Part shown: positions 48,056-61,467 of the stretch, in pieces
Layout of the letters: the number at the start of each line of letters is the position of its first letter
Position numbering within the stretch: the stretch's first letter is position 1
NCBI GenBank assembly: GCA_006535965.1
Contig: QEAR01000002.1
Location: 661,193 to 725,192, forward strand
DNA length: 64,000 nt
From: Spizellomyces sp. 'palustris'
Taxonomy: Eukaryota; Chytridiomycota; Chytridiomycetes; Spizellomycetales; Spizellomycetaceae
Direction of reading: 5' to 3'
Program-made: the position numbers and the translations under genes
The notes under the pieces: generated by a model
What the model saw: the letters and a program-made list of their open reading frames with translations, nothing else
What the model was told of the DNA's origin: nothing
Database searches by the model: none

Positions 48056-49145
48056 ATGACAGATCCCTACGACTTTTTGTTGGTATGCATCAACTCTTTA
48101 TTCTTTTGTTCTCCATCAGTACTCATGCAACTAGCAGAAGTGGATTATCATTGGTACAAGCAACTGTGGAAAGTATGTATCCCAGTTGGTTTTCACATGC
48201 CCAACTTTACATTCCCAACAGCACTGACACTACGATATTGCAGATCATGTCTCTTGTCACGCTTTGTTGAAAACAAGTGTATGTATTTCATTCACTGAGA
48301 CATTTGGCCATCGGGGCTGACATGCGCACACATACAGTCAAGGCTGGTTCGGCTCACACGGTCGGCATAGAGTTTGGGTCCAAGGTGGTAAAGATTGGAA
48401 ACAAGGCGGGTACGTGTACAAGTTCTGTGCGTGCATATGCGTATATGCAGCGGTGTCCTATACCTTACGGATTCTCGCGCTCATGGCCTTTTTCCTAGTC
48501 AAACTTCAAATCTGGGATTCTGCAGGTCAAGAACGATTTCGGGCCGTCACTCGCTCGTACTGGAGAGGTGCCGCAGGATGTTTACTGGTCTATGACGTGA
48601 CATCCAGATCTTCATTTACACAACTCAAGGGCTGGTTGGACGACGCAAGGGCCCTCGCGTCCCCGGACGTCGTGGTCGTACTGGTTGGGAACAAAATGGA
48701 TTTGGAAGAATATCGGGAAGTGAGCTTTGGAGAGGCGACAGAGTGGGCAAATGAGGAGGGGTTGGTGCATGTCGAGACGAGTGCGCTTACGGGCGAAGGT
48801 GTCGAGGAGGCCTTTTTGACGGGGGCTAGGAGTATTCTTAGTGCCATCGAGACGGGTAAGTACCTACTCTTACGAGTGACGTGCTAGCGAGATTGCATGG
48901 ATGGGAATGTGCTCCTGTGTGGTGGAGAGGGAGTGAGTAACGTAATGGACACGTCTTCTCTTTTGCATAATGATGGCTATCGCCTCGCAGTACCCAAATT
49001 CTTATCACAAGGTCACTCATAAAACACCACGTTGACAGGTAAGATCGACCCAGACCGAATGGGCACAGGCATCCAATACGGCGACCTAGCACTTCTATCG
49101 CACAAGAGTCTCTCTACCGAAAAGCGACGGGGATGTTGTTTATAG
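48056..49145 (+). CDS. Rab4-like small GTPase
   Basis: Rab4 controls recycling from early endosomes. The 210-residue protein begins MTDPYDFLL and has VGIEFGSK in the effector region, WDSAGQER with the catalytic Gln, GNKMDL, ETSAL, and the Rab4-type stretch [14 protein letters not shown]. It ends GCCL, a CCX-type geranylgeranylation signal. Six exons: 48056-48082, 48138-48172, 48244-48278, 48338-48409, 48499-48855 and 49039-49145. The P-loop reads GTSNCGKS, where Rab4 proteins usually have GNAGTGKS. The Lys and Ser needed for nucleotide and magnesium are kept. Confidence 0.9.
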
Positions 49146-49774
49146 CTTAATATTAGTTTTATGTTTCTTAATCTTTTGTTTCAATATAGTGAATGGCGGG
49201 CTATGTCTAATGCAAGGGCAGAGTAAAGCACCCTGGCACCGCCATGGCATGATTTTCTTGTCTTGGTGTTTCCAACAGGGAGGCATTTTTCGCATGTAAA
49301 CGATCATCATGTCGAGATATCAGATACATGAAACCGCAACGCTCGGCGTCGACCGCCGCGTAACCCCATGGGAAGCTACAAGAACCAGTCCGAAATGTTG
49401 AACGAAAGACGGTGATGCTCATGTGCCCTCCAATTTGCGCACTTGCTGATGAGCCGAATGCAGACTCTTGAATCTCCCGAGTTACAGCTAAATACAAGGA
49501 GAATCGTCCCAACTGCTGGCTCTATAGAATTCTAGAGCATTCATGTCAGCATCTTCATCTGAGAAGTGGTTCCCAAAAGCCCATCAAAGGCCACTCTGGA
49601 GGTTCTCAATATCAGAAAGTGGACAAAATATGGGCGGCAATAAGCAACAAGCATGACAAGTCGTTTCATTGCAACAGGACAAGTCAAAGGTGTGCGGTTA
49701 CTGACGTGGCAATTGCATATGAATATAAACAACAAATAATCTACGACATTTAAAAAACGCTTGCTACTAGGGTA
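49146..49774. other. Intergenic region right of the Rab4-like gene
   Basis: Convergent 3' flanks. A 101-codon minus-strand frame at 49207-49512 exists but has no recognisable motif. No confident gene. Confidence 0.4.
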
Positions 49775-51707
49775 TCAAAAAACCAACTCATCCTTGTCCT
49801 CTGTAAAGGGTAACGGTTCCCCAATTCTCAAATCCAATGCATCACTTTCCTCTTCCTCTATATTTTCCTTGTCTACGACTTCCATTCCACGTTCACTTAA
49901 ACTGCATCGCCTCTTGCGTTCACCCACAGCGTGTTGATCTATACCAATGCGGACCCTCTTGACCCCACACGGCGATGGTACTCTATACCCACATTCCGCA
50001 TACCGAGGGGGGGTATCAACGTAGCCACAATTCAATAATCCTAGAAACCCGCGCGGAGAATCTGGGATACGGATTCGGGTTCGGTTGCCGAGGGGTGTGG
50101 TGTCGGCGGGACGAGTACATATGGTGGGGCGGGGGGTACCTATGATCCATGTATCTAGGAGTGGTTCGTACCGCCTGATTGCAACAAGAGCATGTCATAA
50201 AAAGGGTGTTGAATGTTAGATCAGATGCAAAGGAGAGCATACCATCTAGTCCCCTTTTCAGGAGATGCCGCCAAAGCATTTTCCAACTCTCTCAACTCTC
50301 TCTTTAGTTTCTCAGCGTCCCCACACCCTTCAATCAATTCAAATTGGTTTAGCATGGTGATAGTCACACGCAGCACCAATGGCAAGGCATCCAATTCCCT
50401 AAACCGCTCTCGCAAGGCATCGAGGTGGGAGTGGGTCGGCAGGTAGGTCACGATGCTGTCCATGTTGGACGTGGTGGAGAGATTCGAGATGCGGTCCAAG
50501 GTCGCATCAAGGTGGGATTGGGTGGGACAGAGTTGGACGTACCGGAGCAGGAGGGCCAGTCGGAGTGTTGGTGACAATTCGAGTTGCGCAGAGTCTATCT
50601 CGACACATAGATCCACAATTGTGTCGAAACACAAGCATCCGAACCCTCGACATCCGATGGAATGAATCAAAATCCCATGTACCCATTCCCTCACTCTCGA
50701 ACAACCAGGTGCATCCTCTCCAGCACGTAGCACTACCCTCGTCGCATACATTCTCAAAAGATCCGATTGCTTAGGATTTAACCCTTCCATCAACTTGCCG
50801 AACCCAATCTGATTACATTGATGGAGGGTGAGGGTTTCTCCTACGACGTGCACCCATTGTGTTCGTTTGCGGAGGTTGACGGCGGCATTAAGGGACCAGT
50901 GCGTATCGGCAATGGAATGTCTCCGCCGAAGGCTCCAGAAATGATGTAAGAGCTCCCACGCCTGATTGATACGTGAGACGGTGATTGGGAAACACTAGGT
51001 CATATCTAAAGGTACCTGATGATGAGCCTGAACTGCAATACACACATCCACCATGGACATGAACACCCGTTCAAGTGGAATAAACGCCTTGCAAAGTTGG
51101 ATAACATGACTCCACAATGCCATTCTAACCGCGCACATGTTAGAGACTCCCCTTGCCTGTTCGCTATCAAACAACCCACACCCTCTTACCTTCTCCAATG
51201 CGGCGGCAAGGCCTCATACCAAGCCTCTTCCACATCTGCCTCCTCCTCATAGTCGCCGACCGGCATGTTTTTGGCAACAGCAAACGCGGCAAACTGTGCT
51301 AAACTGGGTATGTGCCCATAGCATTCGGTGGAGGTCCGTTGTCGCGGTTTACGACAAGGGGACGTACACCCCTCCCACACCTTTTCCGCAAGGTCCTGGA
51401 AATAGTCCTGAAAGCTTAGGGTATGCCGTCGGAGTGGGGATGCAAATGACCGGGTATCCCCTTGTAGGATGGGTGGGAGGGCTGTGTTATCTCGAGTATC
51501 TAGGCGAGTTCGGGTCCGTCCGTACTTGAAAGTCACTTGAGGGTGTCGCATATATCCAGCAGGTTTTGACAGTGGGGTTTCGACGGAGGTGTTCTCCAGA
51601 GGACGGAGATGGGTAGTGGCATCCTTGGCGGCATCGGCTAATGCAGAGAGCTTGGACCGAAGCTGCCGGAGTTGCCGACGAACTTTTCGGATATCTGCAA
51701 AATCCAT
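49775..51707 (-). CDS. Unrecognised 581-residue protein
   Basis: Four exons, read leftwards: 51190-51707, 51016-51124, 50243-50961 and 49775-50174, all in phase. The first 35 residues are a basic amphipathic helix ([20 protein letters not shown]). The middle 300 residues look like repeated helical pairs. The C-terminal 130 residues are Pro/Arg-rich with [13 protein letters not shown], a basic patch ERKRRC and an acidic end ([10 protein letters not shown]). I do not recognise a family. The mixture suggests a nuclear or cytoskeletal scaffold, which is inference. It is head to head with centrin, 167 bases apart. Confidence 0.65.
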
Positions 51708-51874
51708 CCCTCTTCTTTTATTCTTTACACACACACAATTACCGTTCAGAAAAGTTCCAAAAGTGTTCCACGCATCTGTCCGAACCCCCGAACGCGCGTA
51801 GGGGACTTTGGGGCGACGCGCAGCGCGTCAGTGACAAAAGCCTTGCAAAAGTCCAACATTTTGCAAACATCAAA

Positions 51875-52563
51875 ATGTCCCTCCTCTACACAAACCCCAA
51901 ACAAAAGCGCCGACAAACCCGTCCCGAACTCACTGACGAGCAGAAACTCGAAATCAAGGAAGCATTCGAGCTATTTGATACGGATAAGGATCATGCGTTG
52001 GATTATCATGAACTCAAGGTGTGGTCAAAACGTCCCGGCTCAAGAGGTTGGAGCTGTGCGTTGAATAGAAACTTTTTTAGGTCGCAATGCGAGCCCTAGG
52101 CTTTGACGCTAAAAAGCCCGAAGTCCTCAAAATCTTGCGAGAATACGAAAAAGACGGACAGGCTGGTCTAATTGATTTCGAAGATTTCAACAAAGTCAGT
52201 ACGTATCCCCTCCCTCTATTACCGTCAGAGTCCGCGTGTGATCCGCTCACAACCACTCAGTGACAGAACGCATCCTCTCACGAGACCCCATTGAAGAAAT
52301 CCGGAAAGCGTTCCAATTGTTTGATGACGACGGGACAGGCAAAATCACACTACGCAACCTACGTCGAGTGGCAAAAGAAATCGGAGAGAATTTGGATGAT
52401 GATGAGTTGCAGGCAATGATTGACGAGTTTGATTTGGATCAGGATGGAGAGAGTATGTTCTAGTGCTGTTTTATTTCTTTTAAGGGTTTGTGAGACGCTT
52501 ACACGGTTTCCCCTAGTCAACGAACAAGAGTTTTTGTCCATCATGACAGATAACAATGATTAA
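51875..52563 (+). CDS. CDC31: Centrin (Cdc31/centrin-3 type)
   Basis: The calcium-binding protein of centrioles, basal bodies and spindle poles; it also acts in mRNA export. The 166-residue protein has the centrin body [19 protein letters not shown] and [22 protein letters not shown]-hands 1 ([12 protein letters not shown]), 3 ([12 protein letters not shown]) and 4 (DLDQDGEINEQE) are plausible calcium sites; the second is degenerate. Exons are 51875-52018, 52081-52198, 52261-52452 and 52517-52563. It fits the basal-body theme suggested by the SCLT1-like gene. Confidence 0.94.
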
Positions 52564-52766
52564 ACACCCGGTTGTACCCTACCACCCCCACCCCAAAACA
52601 TATCGGGGACTATGTAAAACTCTTTGTAATATACTTTTCGTGTTCAATATAGTGCACACCCCAAATGCAAAAGAGATCATGTAAAATAAAAGGAACAGCG
52701 CATCCCCTCTACCAAAACCAGTGTATCCAAATACAACATGTACAAACAACAAAAATAAAATATACA

Positions 52767-54515
52767 TCAAGAACCAACCTCGTCCACGTCCACACAACAG
52801 GGGATGACGACTTGTTTGTCGATACAGGGTGATATCCGCGGTGACGACTCTGATGCGGAGTCTATGGGCTCGGATGGGGAGGAAAGGAGAAGGGGTGATG
52901 GGCTGTCGGACGGGAATGGAGGGATGCCGGCAGAAGGGTTGGTGACAGGGTCCATTGTGAGGTCCATGGAGGGAGAAGAAGCTGATGATGAAGGCGACGG
53001 GACTGACAGAGCTTCTGAACTCCCGACTTGCAAACCCATCTCTTCCGCCGCAACCGGAAAAAACGGTATTGCCTCCCCTCCCTCGGCTCTCAACACTGCC
53101 CACACAGCCTCCAAAGCCTCCCCAGACATATGCTTAACTTCGTCCGCTAACTCATCCCGCGGCGTATATTCGGGCACCCACACCTCCCCTCCCACCACTT
53201 TATCATAATCCAACGGCGGGACCAACGCTGGTTCCTCTCTCAATAAAACGTCACAATCATCCTTTCCAACGGATGCTAAAACGCATCCACTTTCCATGAC
53301 GAGTTTATCGGCGCCAATGAATTCAATAATGACTTGCAGGCTGTGTCGGACTTCGACATGGGCAGGAAGCAGTGTGCCTTCAGCAGGCACGGGTGGAGGG
53401 TTGGTGATTTTAGCGGTCGAGGGGGCGAAACCTCCAAGCGAGGGTATACGGAGAACGGTTTCGGATTCGGCATACAAGCCGTCTCCGCCACGGCAAATGA
53501 GGCCCGGTCGTGGTAGAGGCGACTTCTCACTCGGGGAGCGGATGGTCTCTTTTCGAGGAATGTGAGAGAGTTCGAATTCACCGTCGCTTGCCTCGGGTAA
53601 CTGTTCGGTTTGTTCCCAACGCAGCAGTTCGGTTGTTCCCTTGACTTTGGTGCCCTTCCGTTCAATCGGGAATTCCGGATCATCCACTCGCCCTTGACAA
53701 CGCTGTTCACCAACAACATGATGCTCCCGAAGGACCAGTGAAATCTTTTTCAATCGCACACCCTTGCGGGCAGACTCGCTAGCAACGACAACGCGGTAGG
53801 CAAATCGAAGGGGATCACCAGGTCCCATGGCGACGGAGCCGACTTCAATGTCGTATTCTACTGGTACAGCACCTGGAGCAGATCTCCAGCGCCGGATATC
53901 GGGGTGCAGGAGAGTGGGAAGGAGTCGGGGGTCGTAGACCTGGAAAGGGTGAAGGGAGGCTGTGGCAGTTCGGGTCGTGGGTACCGCTCCAAATATAGAT
54001 GAAAAAGCACCACCAACAACCTCCGTCAATGTTGCTGTCACTTCATAAGTTACTCGTCCTTGATAGGTATTGACACCGCCAGACTGTCGACCGAGGAAGG
54101 CGCTGGAGGGGGGTAAGAGGTGCGGTGAGGGCGTCGTTCCCGGTGGAGGTGGAGGCAACGTTGCCGGATCAGGGTCAGGTGGAAACGGCACATCAAATGG
54201 AATCTCCAACACCGTTCCAGGAAGTACCACTTCAATTTCGGTTAGCAAATCCACCGTCTTGAACAACAGCACATGCTCTCGTTTCGTCACGTCAAGGCCT
54301 TCAGATATGTCTGTATATAGACACAATGCCACGCCGCTGAGTGTTATGCTCATAGACTGAATCCGAAGTGGGCCAGTTCGTCGAGTGAGAGATGCAAATC
54401 CTGGTTCGTGGGATATACGAACTAGACCTCGAACAGAGCATTGTTCAATTCCATAAAAGCCTTGCAGGAGGTTGTTTGTGTCGGGGAGCGGGAGAATGGC
54501 GATCGTTGTTGGCAT
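52767..54515 (-). CDS. Arrestin-like protein
   Basis: Fungal arrestin-related adaptors usually recruit Nedd4-type ubiquitin ligases to membrane cargo. The 582-residue single-exon protein has an N-terminal arrestin fold (GIEQCSVRGLVRI, SGVALCLYTD, LPGTVLEIPFDVPFPPD) and a C-terminal one (PVEYDIEVGSVAMGPGDPL, RVVVASESARKGVRLKKISL). The tail from about 500 is Ser/Pro-rich. No PPxY motif was noticed. The frame is open upstream to 54704 and would add a hydrophobic segment. The ATG at 54515 is preferred because it directly precedes the domain. Confidence 0.75.
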   Translation of the reverse strand: MPTTIAILPLPDTNNLLQGFYGIEQCSVRGLVRISHEPGFASLTRRTGPLRIQSMSITLSGVALCLYTDISEGLDVTKREHVLLFKTVDLLTEIEVVLPGTVLEIPFDVPFPPDPDPATLPPPPPGTTPSPHLLPPSSAFLGRQSGGVNTYQGRVTYEVTATLTEVVGGAFSSIFGAVPTTRTATASLHPFQVYDPRLLPTLLHPDIRRWRSAPGAVPVEYDIEVGSVAMGPGDPLRFAYRVVVASESARKGVRLKKISLVLREHHVVGEQRCQGRVDDPEFPIERKGTKVKGTTELLRWEQTEQLPEASDGEFELSHIPRKETIRSPSEKSPLPRPGLICRGGDGLYAESETVLRIPSLGGFAPSTAKITNPPPVPAEGTLLPAHVEVRHSLQVIIEFIGADKLVMESGCVLASVGKDDCDVLLREEPALVPPLDYDKVVGGEVWVPEYTPRDELADEVKHMSGEALEAVWAVLRAEGGEAIPFFPVAAEEMGLQVGSSEALSVPSPSSSASSPSMDLTMDPVTNPSAGIPPFPSDSPSPLLLSSPSEPIDSASESSPRISPCIDKQVVIPCCVDVDEVGS

Positions 54516-54817
54516 GAGTAAAAATGTCGTTCTTTCAAGTGGGTCAAAGGGCAATGCCCAAGTGTTCAAGCTGGCATCCAGAAGCCAAGCAAAAAAGAAG
54601 AGATGGAAACCTCCCCAAAAGAAAACGAGGATCCAGCAGGAAGAAATCACACAAAAGGCCAGTCCCCGCCGCCCTTTCCTCCTTGCCTGTGCGAGGCTTA
54701 GCAAATCACGGCCGTGACGTTTCGCTTTGCGCTGCGATTTCCAACAAAAAACGGTTGAAAAACAAGAAGACTTTTAAAAGGCCATTTTGGTTTGTATACT
54801 TCATGTATTTACTAAAG
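54516..54817. other. Intergenic region between arrestin-like and NDR kinase genes
   Basis: The arrestin-like promoter and the 3' flank of the kinase. No separate gene seen. Confidence 0.45.
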
Positions 54818-56756
<1,939 letters not shown>

Positions 56757-57120
56757 GGGGGGTATAAGCTAGATTATGGTCGGGACGTGTTGGGACGGGG
56801 GTATGAGGTAGATGCTGTCCGCTTTGCTAATGAAAGAACAATGCGAGCGCGTTGTGCAATTCCTTTGTCCCGTCTTGCTGCCAATGGTCTTCCCCGTTGT
56901 CGCTCCAGTAAACCCCTTCTACGATGATGAGGTCAATGGGCTGGCAAAACAAAAACGTACCCAAACGCCCGTCACAGTTCAAAAGGTTTAAACACGGCCG
57001 CATTTGACAAACCCCACCGGCGTGCTGCGCCATTACTGTGCCGCTGTGACAGGCACGTGCCACTCAAACTGCGATCGGCCTTCCAACTTGCATCTGACGT
57101 TATTTTTGTTGGCGATCGCC
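56757..57120. other. Divergent promoter region of the kinase and MSS4
   Basis: 364 bases between start codons. No gene seen. Confidence 0.5.
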
Positions 57121-57549
57121 ATGGCCGCTGATCTCGTTCCTTACACGACGGCCCAGGAAACGAATGTCCAACTGACCAACGAAGCAAATGCCAATGCACA
57201 TGAAATACATTGTCCGGCGTGTAAAAGTCTCATTCTCAAGCGAGGGGTCGCGACACGGGTGGAGCATAATACATTAGTACGTTAACAATATAGTTATCTG
57301 GCCCACTACTCTAGCCATTCACACGGTTTACATTAGGTCAATCTCCCTTCATATACATCTACAACCGCTCCTCCGTTCAACTGGGCTGTACCGACTATGA
57401 TGCATTTCGAAAACATTGGATTCTCGCACGCGGTTGATGGACGGCGGTTTTTGGCGTGTGCGGATTGTGAAGGAGGGCCGGTGGGGTATGCGGGCGAGGG
57501 AACATTTCTTATTGCGGGGGATCGTGTGCGATACGGGGTCGAACGATAG
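57121..57549 (+). CDS. DSS4: MSS4/RABIF-like Rab chaperone
   Basis: MSS4/Dss4 binds nucleotide-free exocytic Rab proteins and acts as a weak exchange factor and holdase. The 122-residue protein has the two zinc-binding Cys pairs, CPAC near 38-41 and CADC near the end, and the core FENIGFSHAVDGRRFLACADCEGGPVGY split over two pieces of that order. Exons are 57121-57276 and 57337-57549. Size matches the family. Confidence 0.87.
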
Positions 57550-57803
57550 ACGTGGGCTGTGGGTCAAATAGATCAAGTATTGAACCCGCGTTTGAGGATC
57601 TTGTATGATGCATACATATTGGATGCGTACTCAAAGGATTTTGAGCAAGTAGAATGAGCCAAAAGCTGACTTTTGATGTGGGTTTGTCAGAGCTGGCTGC
57701 TGTAGATTAATTGATTTTCGTCTGTGTCTTGTTTAAATGTAGGAATATGCAAAAGCTCTGGTGCCATAACGACATCATCCAAATATCAAAACTAGTTCCA
57801 ATG

Positions 57804-58397
57804 TTATGACTTTGGCACAACCTCCAAGCCCCCGTCCACAACATTGACTACCTCGCCTTCCCGTCCCCTACCACTCTCCCCCTCTCCCTTTTGCAGCTCG
57901 GATTCCAAATCCACCTCGCCTTCCCGTCCCACTTTATTGTCCCTACCACTCTCCCCCTCTTCCTTTTGCAACTCGGATTCCAAATCCGCCTCGCCTATCG
58001 CAACCCTTCTTACCTCAATCCCCTTCCTCTTCATAATATCTTCGATAGTTCCAGGTGGATCCATACTGTCAAACCACCCCAAATGATCTGCAAAAAGATG
58101 CAGACTTGCGCAGCCCTCGCATCGAATGATAACAACGCCTTTTTCGTAGGCGTGTTTGGACATTGACTTGTGCTGGCGGGTTGAGCAGACTTTGCAAGTG
58201 TAGATTGCGTGCAGGCGCGGGGTGATTGATGGGCTCGCTGGTGGTGTGCTAGAAGAGTGTTGTGAAAGGAAGGGGCGGGTATGGAAGAGGCGGGGAACGG
58301 CGCAGGGAAGGAGAAATCGTTTGAGGAGGTTAGAATTCGGACGAGTTGCCTCGATTCTCCACATTGTGCGGAAAGCAACCCTAGAAGAATGCATCAT
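57804..58397 (-). CDS. HEP1: Mitochondrial Hsp70 escort protein (Hep1/Zim17, DNL zinc finger)
   Basis: Hep1 keeps mitochondrial Hsp70 from aggregating. From the first ATG the product has 197 residues. An Arg-rich presequence is followed by the zinc ribbon (YTCKVCSTRQ ... IRCEGCASLHLFADHLGWF). The C-terminal 60 residues are acidic and contain a tandem duplication: DLESELQKEEGESGR, then DLESELQKGEGESGR about 24 residues later. This tail is longer than usual. Alternative starts are at 58394 and 58364. The gene works with mtHsp70, as does the MDJ1 product. Confidence 0.88.
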   Translation of the reverse strand: MMHSSRVAFRTMWRIEATRPNSNLLKRFLLPCAVPRLFHTRPFLSQHSSSTPPASPSITPRLHAIYTCKVCSTRQHKSMSKHAYEKGVVIIRCEGCASLHLFADHLGWFDSMDPPGTIEDIMKRKGIEVRRVAIGEADLESELQKEEGESGRDNKVGREGEVDLESELQKGEGESGRGREGEVVNVVDGGLEVVPKS

Positions 58398-58697
58398 TAT
58401 CGGCCAACAACTGAGGTCAATGCAAAATGAAAATGTCAAAATGGCTCGGTGGAACAAAATGACAAACCAGGAAAAGAAGTGAGGCTTCTCAGCTCACGTA
58501 ATGGTAGTCATGGCAACAATAAAAGTGAATGAGTCATTCAGCACACTTGCCTAATGAGCTGATCTTCGATGATACATCGTTGGGGGAGGACTTTTACAAG
58601 AAAAGGTCAAAAGAACGGCGTACAAAAGTCCATTGCCAACGACAAACTTCACTGCCAGATCTGCGTGACCCACTGGACACTCGTCAAAACTTGCAAC
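58398..58697. other. Divergent promoter region of HEP1 and ARH1
   Basis: 300 bases between start codons. No gene seen. Confidence 0.45.
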
Positions 58698-60507
58698 ATG
58701 CCCGTAACGAGATCTGTGGTGTCCTCGTTGTTTAAAATCGGGCCGGTCGGCGCACCTCCAATGTCGAGTCTTTTGACGCACGCCCATTTTCGCTTCATAC
58801 GCTTTTATTCTGCATCGACGCACCCCTCACCTGCATCTACGGAAGCGTTGACCATTGGCATGGTTGGAAGTGGACCAGGTTGGTTACAGAATTCGAGTAC
58901 TCGTCGTTACACTTTACGCTCATCCAATGACCCAGCGGGCTTCTATACTGCTCAGCATCTGCTCAGACATCTTCCGAATGTAAGGATTGACATGTATGAA
59001 GCGTTGCCGGTGCCCTATGGGCTGGTCCGATTTGGCGTAGCCCCGGACCATCCAGAAGTCAAGGTTGGGCAAAAACAGTTTTTCGTTCCCAAACGATTCA
59101 ATGTTGGACTCACGCACATTTTCGTGGTGCAGAATGTCATTCACAAGTTTGAAACCATAGCTCAGGATCCTCGCTTTCGATTCATTGGAAATGTGCGCAT
59201 AGGGCATGATCTCGATCTCGCTGAGCTAAAACCCCGCTACGACGCGCTGATTCTCTCATACGGTGCTTGCCAAGACCAACGATTGGGACTCCCCGACGAA
59301 GACGCGATTCCAAATGTTTTTTCTGCGCGAGCTTTTGTAGGATGGTACAATGGTCTGCCAGAACATCGTGACTTGAATCCGGATCTGGAGTCATCCGATA
59401 CGGCCGTGGTCATTGGACAGGGGAATGTCGCTTTAGATGTCGCTAGGGTTTTGTTGATGCCTTTGGACGAGCTGGCCAAGACCGATATAACTGAGCATGC
59501 TCTTGAAGCGTTGCGGCGGAGTAAAATTCGCCACGTACACCTCATCGGGCGACGAGGTCCCCTCCAGGTGAGCAAAAAAGTGACACCGCTGTGGTAGAAG
59601 TGTGCGATTTTTGATTTTCCCGATGCTCACCCCCAGAGAACCTCTGTAGGCATCTTTCACAGCCAAAGAACTCCGCGAAATGATTGCGCTTCCCGACACC
59701 AAACTCCATCTTGACGTTCCCCTCCTTCAAAACCAAATGGAGGCTGGATCCGCCATTCTATCCAAGGATCGTCCACGACGTCGTCTGATGGAGCTGCTTC
59801 TCAAAGGTGCTACAAAACCCCCTTCAAGCACATCCCCACCCTCCAAGTCCTGGTCACTCAAGTTCTTGAGTAGTCCCATTCATCTTGTAACAAATCCAAC
59901 AACGCGAGCACTCGAAGGTTTGCAGTTGGAGAAGAATACATTGGAAGGTGCATTGAATGCACCTCGTGCTGTTGGAACAGGTGAAATAGAACAACTACCA
60001 TGTGGATTACTGCTTCGATCAATTGGATATAAAAGCGTACCTCTCCAAGGGTTGCCCTTTGATTCAAAGAGGGGGATGATTCCGAATGTTCGGGGCAAAG
60101 TTCAGAATGAGGTATGGTGTTGCTCGCAAGCAATGCTGAATCTTGTCCTGCCGCTCACGACTTTTGATTCATTTTAGGACTCACCCGCCTCAGGAATCTA
60201 TGTTGCGGGCTGGCTCAAACGCGGTCCAACCGGGGTCATTGCTGCAACAATGTACGACGCCATCGAGACCGCTGACACAATCATAAATGACATTCAAAAT
60301 GGAGAGCTGCAACCCAGAATAGATCCCAAAGTCCCGCCGGGATTCAATGGTGTGGAATCGATGCTTGGCGCGCGGGGGGTCAAGGTTGTCGATTTTGATG
60401 CATGGAAGAAGATTGATGAGGTCGAGCTCGCGGAAGGGACTCGTAAAGGGAAGCCGAGGGAAAAAGTGGTTGGGGTAGACAAAATGATGGAGATTGCTGG
60501 GCGCTGA
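58698..60507 (+). CDS. ARH1: Mitochondrial NADPH:ferredoxin (adrenodoxin) reductase
   Basis: This flavoenzyme passes electrons from NADPH to ferredoxin for iron-sulfur cluster and heme A synthesis. The 511-residue protein has a presequence, the FAD motif GMVGSGPAGFYTA (across exons 1 and 2), YEALPVPYGLVRFGVAPDHPEVK, GVxx-type NADP motif IGQGNVALDVAR, HLIGRRGP, LLRSIGYKS and the C-terminal VAGWLKRGPTGVI. Exons are 58698-58878, 58936-59063, 59133-59567, 59650-60111 and 60178-60507. A second in-frame ATG at 58761 could shorten the leader. Confidence 0.95.
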
Positions 60508-60680
60508 GGATTCTATAGAGGTGTTTATATTATAGTAATGGTGGGGCAGATGCATGTGAGAAGCCGCAACCCAGATATAACTTGCGCATTGTATCAATTT
60601 AATTATCATGACACTGGCTCTTTGCTTGATTTCCAGGAGCATCCATCTTGCACCAGTCCGCGGTCATGCACACAATCTAT

Positions 60681-61467
60681 CTACAAAAGTTCATCGGTAT
60701 CCCATCCCAGCGTTGCCAGCAGCGTAGCCACCTTGCTTCGGTATGAATCTACCACTCTACGGGGGTAATCTTTAACAGAGTCTGCGGCCACATCTGACGT
60801 ATCAGGACTGCTACATGACCCTTTCTCGGCCCCGGTCGCCTCACCATTCCGCACCTTACAGCAACCACCACCTTCTTTCATCTCATCCCTTTCTCCAGAG
60901 GCCTTACAGCATCCACCTCCACTCTCGCACCCCGTCGTCCCCGAATTTAAACCATCCGGTCTTGTGATATCCGTCGCTTTGAAGTAGGCAAGTGTAAAGA
61001 CATGATCGACAGATAGGGCTTCCAGTTCAGCATGGAGGGATTGAAGTGTCGATAGATTGGATGACGATATGGATGTGGCGGCTTTTGGAGAGAGTGTGTA
61101 GACTTGTATTAATGTGCTAGACAAGTACTTGGGTCAGCCACAATGCCCTGCTGCTGAAACATGATATACAACAGGGTACATACCTCAACAAGCCCCGGAG
61201 CGCCCCCAATTGGAACCCAATACCAGATGCATCCTTGAATCCTCTATCAAACCCCTGTTGGAGGCTGACCTGTTTGCCTTCGGTTATCCCTTCCTTGTAT
61301 CCGACCTGCCAACGAACACGTTCAAAGGTCGGTCTCTGTTTGACCCATCAACCGTCATTACTCACCACCCCATGTTGATCCTGCAATCGATTCCAGTTAC
61401 GCTCCGCAACCTGTTTGTCATACTGACTATCAGATAGCCCCTCGGCATCGTTCCATATGTCGTCCAT
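60681..61467 (-). CDS. YAE1: Yae1-like protein with Cys-rich tail
   Basis: Yae1 acts with Lto1 to bring the cytosolic iron-sulfur targeting complex to the ribosome-recycling ATPase Rli1/ABCE1. The 219-residue protein has an acidic start (MDDIWNDAEGLSDSQYD). The Yae1 glycine-repeat motif follows (GYKEGITEGKQVSLQQGFDR then GF..ASGIGFQLGALRG). The C-terminal half has two GGGCCK motifs preceded by another Cys. Exons read leftwards: 61366-61467, 61184-61305 and 60681-61116. The Cys pairs are an uncommon feature and could bind metal. It is head to head with PEX5, 173 bases between starts. Confidence 0.85.

Noticed and set aside
52767-53103. Frame at 52579-53103 on the minus strand (174 codons)
   Set aside because: Overlaps the arrestin-like coding tail in another frame; no domain support.
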